This document shows, in pieces, positions 24,292 to 38,300 of a DNA stretch of 64,000 bases; the first letter of the stretch is position 1, and the number at the start of each line of letters is the position of its first letter. Source of the DNA: Tetrahymena thermophila SB210 (Eukaryota; Ciliophora; Oligohymenophorea; Hymenostomatida; Tetrahymenidae); contig NW_002476539.1 in the NCBI RefSeq assembly GCF_000189635.1, positions 4,236-68,235 on the forward strand. The letters are read 5' to 3'. Position numbers and translations under genes: made by a program. The notes under the pieces are model-generated. The model did no database searches, had not been told where the DNA came from, and was given only the letters and a program-made list of their open reading frames with translations.

Positions 24292-27200
24292 ATGAAAATT
24301 AAAATATCTTAAAAATAACTAAATTTGATACTTGCATCTTCAATTCTGATTTTGAAATTAGTAATCGCACAATAAAGTTTTATAGAATGCTAGGCAGAAT
24401 AGCAATTTTTAGAATATTCTACCTAATAATGCACTACTTGTTTAACTTATTGTTAATATTGCAAAGATAATGTTTCTTGTTTAGCGTGCTCTAAAGGAAC
24501 ATATCTAGTAAATTATATTTAATAATTAACAAAAAATTAAAAAATCTTATTTAAATTAGGATTTAGATTTATCTTGCTAAATATCCTGCTAAAATGGCTA
24601 TTTTATGGATGACAATAGTTAAAAATGCGTTTAATGTTCTGATTCTAAATGCATTAAATGCAAATCAACAAATCAATGTACTTAATGTATGTAAGGATAT
24701 CAAGTATCTCCTGATGGTACGACTTGTTTGGATGTATATTGCTCGGATTTCTATGGCTAGTTTGACTCACTTGATAATAGATGCTCTCTTGATGGCTATT
24801 TCTATTTCTAAAATAAAATTTAAATAAACGATAATTAAGAAGAATAAACTCAATTTGTTGCTACAAATTTTAATTACTCTTCATAAAAATAAGACTCTTA
24901 TGGTGATCTTATAGATATTCAAATTATATCAGTTTTTTCTTAAACGTTTGTAATCTATAATTAATCAATTAATAAAATACATAACTATCCCAAAATTTTT
25001 AAAAAATAGGTAATAGGAATTAAGTATTATTAGATAGTCATTTATGATTTCTAAAATATGAAGAGCATTTATACTGCTAACTTCAGTTAGCCTGTACAGC
25101 AAATTAAATTGATAAAGAATTAATTATTTTTGTTAATTGGATAATATATTGAAACTCAAAATTATTATTCTAATATATAAATAATATAATTAGATATGGC
25201 TAATTTTAAATAAAAACAAATCTATTATTCTACTGATCAATATTAGGAATTAATACTAGAGTAAGATTAACTTTTTTTAAAGAGTAATTCCTATTGTTAC
25301 ATCTTACTGCTTAAATCTCTTTAAATTTAATAGCTCTATATTAAGGATATGAATGCTTTTTCATATTTTTAAAATGAAGGCATTCTTCTGATATCTTCAC
25401 TAGACCCAAATATTGTTTACTTTACTAACAACTAATTTACAAGTTTTAATCAAGTAATACTACCAATTGAGGAAAATTTTAAACTAATTAGCTTATCTCA
25501 TCCATAAAGTATAATTATAACACTATCTAATGACAATACAATTTTAAAAGTCTATAATTTATCTTAAAATTTTGATAATGATAATTAGATATAATATTAA
25601 CTAGGATCTGTAAATTATTAAAATCATTTAATTTCTATAATAAACTTTATACTATTTAAATAGGTTATTCAACAAATAAATTATAGCAATTAAGAAATAC
25701 AGTAAAATGAGATTTAAAATGCTATTTACTTAATCTCAGATAAAGGTAAATTCTATTTAATTTATGACATTAATTTATTTTAACATAATTATTTTAATTT
25801 AAATTACTTTATTCTATATTTGAAATAATACTAATAGAAAAAATAATACTTTGAATTATAAAAAGATATTTAGGTTTGGATCAGCAGTAATTTGTAAATA
25901 TAAATTGAATTAATTAGCAGTGATACATAATATTTCATTAGAGAATAGAGTATTATCATTAAAAATAATTAGGAACTAATTGTTTATGATAGTTCATTTA
26001 GTCAAATTAAATTTAGTATACCATTTAGCTCATAGATAACTTAAATGCAATTTTTTAAAAATTCAATACTATTCTCAGTAGGAAACGACATACAAGTAAT
26101 AAGCTTAGATGAATAAGGCAAATAAACCTATATCTACCAATCTTTTGCTTTTAATAATAACATACAGCACACTTATGGAAAAGTTTAGTAAATTATTTTT
26201 GATCAAATAACAAATCAGAAGATTATTTTAATTCTTGAATATAACTTTTAAATCTACTAATTATCAAAATTTGATAAGACTTTTAACTTAAGTATTGGTA
26301 GTAAAATTCAAAACTCTTTATTATTTGGAAGAACACTATATGTAATTTCAAGTAATCAAATAGTTGAAACCAACATTGATAATTATAATGTTTTAATTCA
26401 TACCTACAACACTAATTATATTATGTTAGTTAATTAAGATAGCTTAGGTCTTGTTTTAAAATGTACATCAAATGATGATTAATCATAATATTTGATAACA
26501 GTAGACTAATAAAACAATTTTTCATCAATTTATTTATTACAAGATAATAATCTAAATATAATAGCAAAAGAAGGTTAAATATTGATATTTAGTGATTCAA
26601 ATATTAGAATCTTAGATTATAACTTTTAAGAAAAAGTATAGCTTTAACCTTAGTATCAAATTCAAAATATATATTTAATAGATGGTATATACAGTATCTT
26701 ATGGTAAAATAATTAGATATCAATAATTCAATCTTAAAACGCGAATAATCCACCAGTAGTTAATTCATTTTTTATTGGAGTTACTGTAGTTAGTGTTATG
26801 TATAGCTCAGCCACAAAAAAATTATTAGTTTTAAATGCTTAACCAGGAAGTTAAACAAGACAAACTTTTTAATACTATAATTTATAAAATCCATTAAATT
26901 AATAGATTGATACAACAAGTATCTCGTTGTCAGAAATTGACTTAATAGTCTATAGCTATTGCTTTAGTATAGTTTAAAATGTAGTTTAATATTTAGATTT
27001 ATCTACAAAAGGTACTGAGTACACATAAATAACATTTTAAAATTAAGTATCTACTGTTGAAAGCATTAATTAATAAAACCTATTTTTAATTAGATTCTTA
27101 AATGTAAAGAATATTTATTCATTAATTGATTAATTAATTAAAGAAAAACAAAAGATTATTTCTATTTTTTTCATTCATTCTTAATTTTTAGAAAATAAAA

Positions 27201-30200
27201 TTTTTTTAACTATTAAAATATAAGGATCTACAGTAAAGTATAGTTTTAGATGTAAATACTTAATAACAATATCTATTAAAATATTAAGTAACTAATGTGG
27301 AATAATACATTAATGGTCTGATTTTTTTAACATATCCTTAAAGAAATTTTGTTGTGTTTACCCTTCAATAAGCAAATGAATAGATTAATTTTGTATAAGT
27401 TTAATAATTTAATTAAAATTTTTATCCTGACATCAAATAGGCTTAAATTTTACAAAAAGAGAAATTTGCAATTTATATGAATTTTGCAAACGGAAGTTAC
27501 AAAGTATTAAAAAGTAAGAATATTTTATCATAAAATTATTTATTTATTTACTTATTTATTATTGTTTTTAATATAAAGAATAATTTGAATTTTTGAACAC
27601 AGATTTATATCTGAATTGTGATTAATTTGGAGATTAAAACAGATTTATATGTGAAAATATTGATCAAAGCTTTTACTTAGTCAACTTAATCGATACTTAA
27701 AAAATCATTAATCTTAATAATATAAAAGATTACAATATTTTAACTTCTTCAAAGGCCTTTTATTTACTTATTAATTATAATAGGTAAGCAGAAGTAAGAA
27801 ATTAAAATTTTGAAGTGTTATTTGTAATTAATTAAAACAAATTTGATATAAATTTCGTAATAACCATAAATAAATAAGATTTCTTTATTTATACATCAAA
27901 ATATTTAATAACCTTCTATGATATATCTGGGAATTTATAATTTAATTATATCTTAGAAGTAAATATATCCAATTTTTATATTTATAATTAGTATATTATA
28001 GTTATTAAAGACTAAAAATTGATAAAATTTCTCCCTGACTTAAATGAGAAAACTTTAATAACTATATAATAAATTATTATATAAACTAAAGTAAATCAAG
28101 GTATTGTTAATTACGCTCTTGATAACATTCTGTTATTGAGTGATTATAACATGCAATTTTATTTATTATCAGACTTTATTCTGATTAAATAAATAACTAC
28201 TTAACCAGGATACAAATATATAGGAAGAGATAGCATAAATAATGTAAGAAATATTTTATATTCTTATTTTCCCCCTATTTTTAAATTTTTATATTTTTCA
28301 TAACTATAACATTATTTTAACGATAAAAAATATTTTTAGAATTAAAAAGTTAAAGAAAATTTAAATTTAATTAAAGTTTTTTTTATTATCTTTTAATTAA
28401 CTTAAAAATTTAAATATAGATAGAACTATTTTACAATAGGCCATAAATATGGATATATAGATATTACTAAGATATCTATTAAATAAAAGAAATTTAATTC
28501 TAACCAGATAAGTATTTTATAGATGCAGGCCATGGTATATTGATGATAGAAGATTTAAGTTTAAATTTATAAATGATTGATTACATAGAATAGTAATAAT
28601 CTAATCAATTTAAATTAAAATTAGTAATAAACGATGTTTCTAGATATCCTATGTTTCTAAATTATAGTGATTAGTTATCTATTCTTTTTATGCATTAATT
28701 AACTATAACACAGGGTTTAGGAATAAATGACTTTTATAACATCAATAGTGTTTTGGATACATAAAGACTAAATCAATATTCTATCATTGATTTCTAAACT
28801 ACTTAAGTAGCAATACTAAATCCTAATCTTAACTTAATAAGCATTCTAAATAATTAAAATTAAAATGTAGTATAAACAATTCAATTAGATACTAATCTAA
28901 GCAATTAACTTATTAATGAATATTAAATAGTAAATATTCAATTCTCTCTTTTAATAGCTATATCTTTTGATAAATATCATGTAATAGACATTAAAAATTT
29001 TAGTTTAATAAAACATGATATAATATCGGATTGTAAGAAACTTTTTGTTTCAAATTCATTTTAAACTATATTTTACATCGATAGCTCTAACAAGCTTTAT
29101 ATTTTTGATTAGGCGCTTATATAATTCAAGTAGATAGTAATTTAAGGATATTAAAACTATTAAAGTATTTAGCATATAAATAGTAATATAGTTACTATTT
29201 TATTATCTCAAGAAACTGTTAGTTTTGTTTTTTACGATATAGAGAAATAGTCTCTCATTTCTATTCCAAATTATGAATAAAAATAAACAGTAAATTTATT
29301 TTTTAAAAATGAATTACATTTTACTTAATTAAAAAAAATTTTTAGTTTTTAATACAAAAATAAAGTTTAATTAATTCAATTTTAAATAAATTAGGATACG
29401 ATTTATCAAGTCTTATTCACTAATTTTCAGGTAATATAGTAAACTTAAAATACAATGATTATTTTTTCATTTTAGAATTATCCTGTTTAGGAAATTTAAA
29501 CTTACTAAATCCAAAGCGCTGTATCTTTTAATTTAGAATAAATTTTCTATTTGAATGGTTACTCAGATCCGTTTGTATTAATAAATCTATCAGATTACTT
29601 CTCGTATCTTTATAAATTAAGTAGTTCTCTACCAATCATTTTTGACCCTTCTGATCTAAATATGGTTAAAGTATTTGCTAAATTTATTAAGCCATGCATT
29701 AATGTAAGCACATAAGTAGATTCTTATCATCTCTATTTTATTTGTCCATTAAATACATAAATATATGATATAACATCGATGTAATACATTAATAATATAA
29801 AGTATTTAGCATCTGAAAAGAGTTATATGAAAAGTATTTAATATGTTGACAAAAATATCTTTTTAGTATTAGCAAATAATAAAATTGATGTTTTCGAGAT
29901 AAACTATACATTTAAATAAAAAATTTTCACATTAAATTAACTAAATTACCCTAGCGTTTATGGTAAAAAAATATCATATTAATAAACAGAAATTGATTTT
30001 ACAATTTACGGAGTTACGTCATAAAATATTTTTTAGTTTTCAGTCAAGCACAAATCATCATAATTTTAATAAAGCTAAAATTCTTATTAGTTAGTTCAAG
30101 TTGGAATAAACAGTGAATATGACTTATACAAAGTAAATTTTTTTAAATTTTAACATTTAATTTATTAAATAAAAAAATTTAAATATACTTAAAAGTTTCT

Positions 30201-33200
30201 GTATTCAATTTACAAAACACCTAAAAAAATAAAAAAATCATCTTAGTTTTTCTCACAAAATTATAAATTAAATCAAAAATTTTATTTCTAATTATTTAAA
30301 CTATTATAAGGGTTTTATTGCATGTATTTATATAATTTTAAACCATAATAGAATTATATTATCCAGTAGTCGTTGGTATATGGCTTTGAAATGCTTAGAT
30401 ATTAATAGATTCTAACTAGTGATATAAATATGTAAATTAAAAAGTTTTTTTTTATATTTAAAAATTTAAATTAATATATAGAAATTTACCTTTTACAGTG
30501 TCTGATAACTTAAGTTAAAGGGCTAACTTTATCTTAGAATTTTAGTCAAGCGAAAATTAGAAGTATTAATTAACAATAATGAGCTCAAATTTGTTTTCTT
30601 CTTAATTTTAGAATATAAAATTTTCAAAACTATAATTAAATTTTGTTGTATAAGATAATAATTCTTTGGATATCAATCCTAATAAATAAATAAAGTATCT
30701 TCAAATATCAGAATCCATCTTATAAATTAGTGGATAAGGTAGTAAGATTTTAATCCATGATATATCAACTTTAGTTTTGAATGAAATAGAAATAAATTAA
30801 GAAAATATAAATAATTCTTTCGAATTTTAGAATATTTAGTCTATAATAATAAACAATTTTGTGGTGAAAAACATTAACTTTGTTGGTAATTTTAATTTTT
30901 TAACATTCTCTAACTGCCCTTAATTAACTTTAAGAAATGTCACTATCATTAATAGCAGTTTTTCAAATTATGTTTTTGATATTTTAAATGTTAATAATAA
31001 AATATTAATTTAAGACTTTACTATAAATAACTCATATTTTGGAATTGGAATAATTCATTTTGAGAATGTAGCTAATCTAAGTATGGAAAATATTAAAATT
31101 ACTGAGGTCTACTAATTAAAGCTTATCAATAATGATGAAAATTACTATGCTTTTTAATTAACTAATGTGAAAATTGCTAATTTAATAAAGATAAATTTTA
31201 ATAACATAAATAATTTAGGTTTTATTAAATACAATTAGTTATAATAATCTCTTTATTAAGAAATAATCATGGATACATTTTCTACTTATGAAAATATAAT
31301 AAATTTCCCTATTTTACAAATAATTGCAGCTAATAGATTAACTATGAATAATTTTTAAATCTAAAAAGTTGAAGCTAATAGTAAAACAAACTTATTAGAA
31401 ATATCATAAGCTGAAAAAATTCTAATAAATTAGCTAGAATTAATTTAATTAGATTATAATTATTAATCACGCCTTAGAAACCTTAATGATGCAAACTCTT
31501 CTTATGCAATTTTAATTTTAGGAGTAATTAAAGCTGTTTTGACAAATATAGTTATGGACAAAGTGAATTAGATTGGTTTAATAAGTGTTGATTCATATGA
31601 ATCAACCATTTAGTAGATCTATTTAACTAATACCTTATATATAAGCTAATCTAAATTCAGCAACATAAATAATGCTGTTATTAGTTAACCGATTTTTAAT
31701 TTTAATACAAAAAATTTAATTTTAGATTAATTTAATATAACGAAGGCAAATAATATATTTCACCTAATTGTAGCTAATCCGTTAAAATAATTCCAATATT
31801 TAAATTCTTAAATATAATAAATTTAACTTATAAATTTTTCTAGTACCTTATATCTACAAAATTCGGATGAATTTTTATTATAAGATGTGATATTTGATTA
31901 AATAAAATCACATCTAAGTAGTCCTTCATTAATTGTCAGTTAAGTTTAAAAAGTTACTATTTAAAAAAGTACATTTTAGTATTAAATGAATTATAATTTA
32001 GATAATGATAAATAATCAGATTCTTAATACGACGGAGCACTAAATTTTCAAAAATGCTCATAAATTGATATTTAATAATCTATTTTTAAAGATAACTAAA
32101 GTTTCAAAAATGGAGGAGCTATTTATTTTTCTAATAGTCAGAAGATAATAATACAAAATTCTTAATTTATTTCTAATAAAGCTTTAACTATGTGTGGAGG
32201 CGCTATTTATTTGATATCTTCAAATATTATTATTGTCAACAGCTTATTTAGAGACAATTATTCAATTATGGAGAAAGGAGGGGCAATATATATCTAAGGA
32301 TATCAAATCTAACTTACAGATAAAACAACTATTATTAATAACAAAGCTTATATTGGAGGAGGAGTTTATTATGATTTAGCAACTACTAAAATACAAAAGG
32401 ATACAACTGTAATAATCTTAAATAATTTAGGACACTTTTATGGTAAAAACCTTGGATCTTAACCTAGAAAAATAAAATAAATTAACCATATAAGCAAATA
32501 GTAAACAAATGCAATTACGATATCTAACTTTTAAAGTGGAAATTTTACTAAATAAAAAATCTATATTTAATTATTTGATGAAGAAGATGAGCCCCTTGAT
32601 TTTTCTTTGAAGAATAATTTTGATATTCTTACAAGTAGTATTTAGTAAGAAATAAACTTATATCAAATTGCATTCGATGAATAATAATTAACAGACCAAA
32701 TTTCAATTTCTGTTGGTGATTAAGCTTAATTTGATTAGGCTACTTATATGTTCAAACTTAATTTTACAGCTTCTTTTAAAAGCTAAACCAGCTTTGATCT
32801 AAGTTTAGTTTCATTCCTTACATTTAGCAAAATATCAATACCTTTAAAGCTGAACTTTAGACCTTGTGAAATTGGTGAAATCAAATATTTTAGATCTGGA
32901 TATACTTAGTAAATATTATAAATAACTATTAATATTAATATTTTTTTTTCAACTAAAATTAATTAATAGATGTGATTAATGCTCAGAAGGAACTTATTCT
33001 TTAGCTGATCCAAATAAATCTAACCACTAAATTTAATGTAATATTTGTCCAGATTCAGCTTAGTACTGTTAAGGGAGATCAATCATTTTAAAAGATAATT
33101 ATTGGAGAGAATCAGAACTAACAGATAATATATATGAATGCTAATTCAATGGATGCAGTTATTAATAAGAAAATATAAATGGGTGTGTTAGAGGTTATAC

Positions 33201-34763
33201 TGGAGTACTTTGTTAGGTTTGTGATATTTAAGGAGACTTTTGGTTAGAATCATATGGCTCTTAGGGTAATTAGTGTTTGAAATGCTCCAAATTATATCTA
33301 GTTTATATAATAACTTCTCTATCTATATTATTTTACATTTTATATATACACTACAGCTTAAATTCATAAGCAGAATAAAAAATTTTAATTATTCAATTAA
33401 ATTATCTAAGAAAATTGAATATGTTATACTTAAGTAAATCAAAGTTATAGGGTTCTGACTCAGCAGGTCTTACTAAAGTCTTCTTGCATTATATTTAAAT
33501 ATTCTCAACAACTATTAACTTTTATGAGAATATACCACTAATTGTTAAACAACCAGTAGATATAGGAGGTAATCCTACAAATGTCACTTACAAAAGTTTT
33601 GATTGCATATTTAAAGGATCACCCATAAAAATAGTGTGGATTAACAGATTGCTAATGTAGATAGCTTAATTAGCATTTATTTCTTTGATAATTTTCTTGT
33701 ATAACATTTATAAAAACAGAAAGAATAAAAAAAAATTTTATGGAAAAATTTATGCTGTTTTCTTGTACTTATATTATTATCCTTCTTTAACCAAGCTTTT
33801 AATTTCACTTTGCTGGTGCTAGAAAATAGGATCTAATTATTACCTAACCAATGACTATAGCTAAAAATGCTTTACAAGAACACATACTTTAACTATGATA
33901 TTAATAATACTTCCTTTAACAGTAGCTTGGACAGTAGGAATTCCTTTCCTTTTATTTTTAAAAATGAGAAGAGCGTAAAAATAAAATAAAAGTGAATCTA
34001 TAAGATACACACTAACTTATTATATCCTACAGTAAGGCTACAGAAAATAGTATTACTATTGGGAATTAGTAAGAATGTTTGAAAAGTTCTTGATAATGTT
34101 AGTTCTAGATAGCTATTTCTCAAATGTAATTTAAAAATTAGTAATTACTTTTGTTTGCTTTACATATCTCTAATTAGTTATTAGCTTTAAGCCTTTCTAA
34201 ATATCTTCATAAATGAAAATGGAATTACTTTTATCACAAATAATTGTTGCATCTCTTATGTTCTAGTCAATTCTTGATACTTAATTATTATCTTAATAAT
34301 TAAGCTATTTTATTATTAGCATTTTATCTTTGATAAATATTTATGGAATAATAAAAGTAATAAATTAATATCTTATCCTAACAAAAACTTTAATAGTTTA
34401 TTAAGATGATAATTCCAAATTAAAAAAAATTCTTTTTAAGATTAAGTACTTTTAACGATTATTTAAAAAACCTAATGTGACTATATTTAGAGTAAGTTAT
34501 CTTTGGAAAAAAGTTTAATCTAAAATTGTTAAAAAAAATGAGCAAACTGTTACCACAAATTAACATAGAACAAATAGCACAGATAAATATGAGAAATGGC
34601 TATAATCAAATGAAAATCACAATAGATTTTAAAGATCTCCATTATCTAATATCAAAGTATTTTTTAATTTTTATATTTAGATTAATTTTTACTTATTAAA
34701 AAGGAAACAAACAGTGATCTTATCATATTTTAGCAATCTGAATCCAGCATCATAAATCTTTGA
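24292..34763 (+). CDS. Gene 4: sister of gene 2, giant Cys-rich / beta-helix / 7-TM protein (3151 aa)
   Basis: Same architecture and length as gene 2. Introns at equivalent places: 24508-24559, 25746-25865, 27104-27224, 27514-27578, 28244-28419, 29290-29394, 30133-30351, 30432-30481, 32909-32969 and 34657-34703. The signal peptide begins MKIKISQKQLNLILASSILI. N-terminal cysteines, the beta-helix turns (GGAIYFS, GGAIYLI, GGAIYIQ, GGGVYY near 2300-2400), FYGKNLGSQPRK, CDQCSEGTYSLADP, the membrane block and the RVSYLWKK tail are all present, and no in-frame TGA occurs in exons. The membrane half is almost identical to gene 2 (2 differences in 60 nt at 18961-19020 against its counterpart), while propeller-region loops and early introns differ clearly. 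The intron at 29290 has no stop in one reading-through frame, but the GTAAAT donor shared with gene 2 and the divergence inside it argue for splicing. Likely a surface protein with duties close to gene 2. Confidence 0.87.
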
Positions 34764-35368
34764 ATAATAACAAATATTTTTTATTGAAATAAATTTCTTA
34801 ATTTTTTTAAGATAGTTAATTTTATAAATATTAATTTTACTTTTAGTTTTAGTAAAAATTAAATAGATTTTATTTATGAGTTAATTTAATATTGTATTTT
34901 ATTTTTAAATGTATTAACTTCATAATTTATTTCAAACATTTTTACTCAAACATAAAATTAAAATATATAATTTTTAAATCTACTATGAAATTTACATAAT
35001 TATTAAATCAATTCTTCATATTTTTATTCCAAATAATTCAAATAATGGATAAGAGTTTAAAAAAATATTTAATTTAATATTCTTTGAAAATAGCAAAAAC
35101 CTAGTAATGATTTAAAATATTTTAATTTAAATAGTATGATATAATTATTTTAATTTATAAAAATAGAAACTATCTTTAAATGTCTAAAAATAATTCATAA
35201 TTTAATTAGTAGCTATTGAATATATCATAAAATCTTCATCTTAACTGTTTAGTTTTACCTTAATAGTAATCCATTTATTTATTTATAAATTTGATTTATA
35301 GAAATAGTTATTTACAATTGCTTAATTAACATCTGTTGAAAACAAATTTTTTATTTTGCAAGCTAGAA
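34764..35368. other. Intergenic, gene 4 to gene 5
   Basis: The first ~290 nt are the gene 4 3' flank shared with gene 2. The rest is AT-rich with no recognisable feature and must contain the gene 5 promoter. Confidence 0.6.
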
Positions 35369-38300
35369 ATGAAATACAAATTATTAGTTCTATTCTTATC
35401 ACTTATAAATAGTTTGTTTAGGTCATAAGCAACTGATAGAACTTGCGATCTTACATAAATTTATCTAAAAGATAAACTCTTTTGCGATAAATGCATAGAT
35501 AATTGTTTGATATGTGATAGCAATTAAGAATGCCAAAAATGCAAAGATGGATTTTATTTGGTAATATTTTTCTTTTTTTCAGTCATTCTAATATTTTAAA
35601 TAAAAGGACATGAACTTTTAGTGCTAAAAAACATGCCAAATAAGACAATTTCAAAGTTAAGAGAATTCTATTTGCTAAATTTGCCCAATACCTAATTGTT
35701 TGTAATGCTCAAATATGTATACATGTGATTAATGTATAAATAGTTTTTCTTTAAGCGATGATAAAACTTAATGCATAGGATGCAAAAAAGAAGATTAAAT
35801 GATTATTAATGGTTAAAATAGGTGTTCTCTTTAATGCTATGCATTTTTAAATACTGTTTAATATGAAAATTGCTCAAAATATAATGAATTTTAAGATTTA
35901 AACATTTAATTTTCTGTATTCCAGACTTAACCATTAGAAACCTTATTACAAATAAATAAGTATACCACAGCAATCACAAACGAAGATATTGTAATTAAAT
36001 TATTCTGTTTATTCTATATACTCAATATTAAATTAAGATTTTTTTTACTTTAATTATCTTGCTAAAATTAATGAATTAATTTTTAATTTCATATATAATT
36101 AACAAAAATTAAAATAAACTTTATTCTAATTTAAAAGGTAATAGGAATAACTAAAACTCAAGTTCATCTATTCCATACATACCCAAATCTTTAGCTTTAT
36201 AAAATATTTAGTTTATAAAATCCAATTATAGATTAAGTAATTGTAAATGATTAGCTTATCATTCTATTTAAAAAAGGATAATTTACTTACTTAATAGGAG
36301 TTATTGATTTTTATGAATAAAGCATAAAATTTCCTCTAACTTATTTGATTACCTCTTTTTAAATTCCTTTTTTAACATAAAAATATGTTTTTACAAATTC
36401 TGATGGCTAAATACTATTACTATCATTAAATAATTTCCAATATTTTAATACAAATTTTAACACAATTTAAAGTTATGCTATATGTTGTAAAGGAGATTTA
36501 ATGATTACATAAGACAACACCTTTCCATTCCCTAATTTTATTTATTTGGATAGCTAGTAGTTGAATGCCAATATACTAGTACCTGATATAGATGTAACTC
36601 AATAATAAATCCTTTATTAAAATTTGGATAAAAATCTAAACTACATAATAACCTAAGAGTTAAATATTATTAGAATGTACTTAATTTAGGTTACAAAAAC
36701 TACTTTTGTTAGTAGAGTAAATTTTTTTTTTTAATTAAAAAATATATTTACTTTATAATAATTAATATTTTATTTTTTTATAGTAAATACAAAGTTTTTA
36801 GATATAAATTCCTTCTGTTCTATTATTTATCTTATAAGATACCTTGATTTTTTAGTTCTAAAACTGTAAAATTAATTTTTTTTATTACACTTTAAATTTA
36901 AATAACAATTTTTATAAATTATTTTTTTAGAATATTAGGTTTGGTCAAACAGTTTAATAATACAGTATTTTGAAATATAATAGCAATCATAAATAAATAT
37001 AATAGATAATTATATTTTGTTATAAAATCAAACTTGGATTTAAATTTATTAATACAAGAATAGTTAAGTGAATTTTGTTTTTAATTATACTAATTCTTAT
37101 TTTAACTTACAGCAATCATTTAAATTTATTTATAATGATAATCTTTTGTTTTGCCTTAATGGTTAAATTGAATAAATCAATCTCGAAAAGAGCTAGAATA
37201 ATGAAATAATATCAAAAAATTTTGCCTATCTATCAAAAAATCCTATTTACTATTAGCAATATTAATAGATTGTTTATTATCCTCTTTACAATAAAGTTGC
37301 TTTTATTTTTAGTTCAGAATATATAATATCTGATGTATTTAAAGAATAAATTGCTATCAAAGGTTCAGTTTAATTTTAAATAGTTTCAGCATTTGGTACT
37401 TCTAAATTTCTGTATTTGGCTGATTTATTTACTATTTATTAATTAAATATATTTACAAATCAAATATCTCTCTATTAAACTTTCGTTAATATCTTCATAA
37501 TCTATGTTTAACTCAAAGATGATACTTAATTATTAATTATGAATACTCCAGATTTCCTAACAAGTAATCTGGCCATAATAAAAGGAGACTAATTCACTAA
37601 AATAGATGTTTCATCATATAATTCATTTATAGATTCTAATACAGTTTAAAGTGCAGTAGGAGTTTTCACTATTTAAATATAGAAAACCTTAATAGTATTG
37701 AGTAGCATAAATCTTTAATAGATTTTATTAATTTAGATGGTAAGATAATATTAACTAACACCCTCTTCTTTAATATGCTTGATAGATTCTCAAACTTTCA
37801 TTTACTCTTTATAAGACTAATCATAACAAGTTTTAACAAATATTTCTTATAGGTCAATAATTTACTTACCAAATATTAACACCATAGTTTTTTTCCCTTC
37901 TCAAGGAGATTCAGATCCAACTAAACTTATATCTTATTGTGTGCTATAACCAAATTGTTAAGTTAAATAAACAAACATATAAAAATCTAATGGAGCATTA
38001 TACAACCATATTTATTAGTTAAATGATTAATATATTAATCTACTAGATATTTCTAATAATGAATTAGTTTATACTAAATATTATCTATGTTCAGATGATT
38101 GTGCAATTGTTTCAATCAACCCTGTTGCTAACTCAGATAGAGTTCTTAGCATTAGTTTAGTAAACCTTAAATTATTTTTATTGTTTAATTATTTATTTTT
38201 AATCTAATGCCAACTTATAAAAATTTTTAGATTTAATAAATTTGATATTTTAATATTTAGTAATAAATATTTTTAAAAATATTTAGAAAAAGTTACATTT

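Larger units (their letters stand above)
24080..36900. repeat. Duplication unit B (gene 4, its flanks, start of gene 5)
   Basis: Collinear counterpart of unit A (about 10010-22440). In this unit the gene 5 copy is intact and continues to 46253 beyond the part that has a counterpart. Gene 4 and gene 2 keep the same exon count, codon count and intron phases. Confidence 0.8.

Noticed and set aside
30300-30481. Alternative frame of the 80-nt exon in genes 2 and 4 (reading ...SSS-W-YMAL...)
   Set aside because: The frame does not fit the phases of the flanking introns, and differences between the two genes are nonconservative in it, whereas the chosen frame (NYIIQQSLVYGFEM) gives mostly silent or conservative changes and matches NCIIQQS in gene 6.
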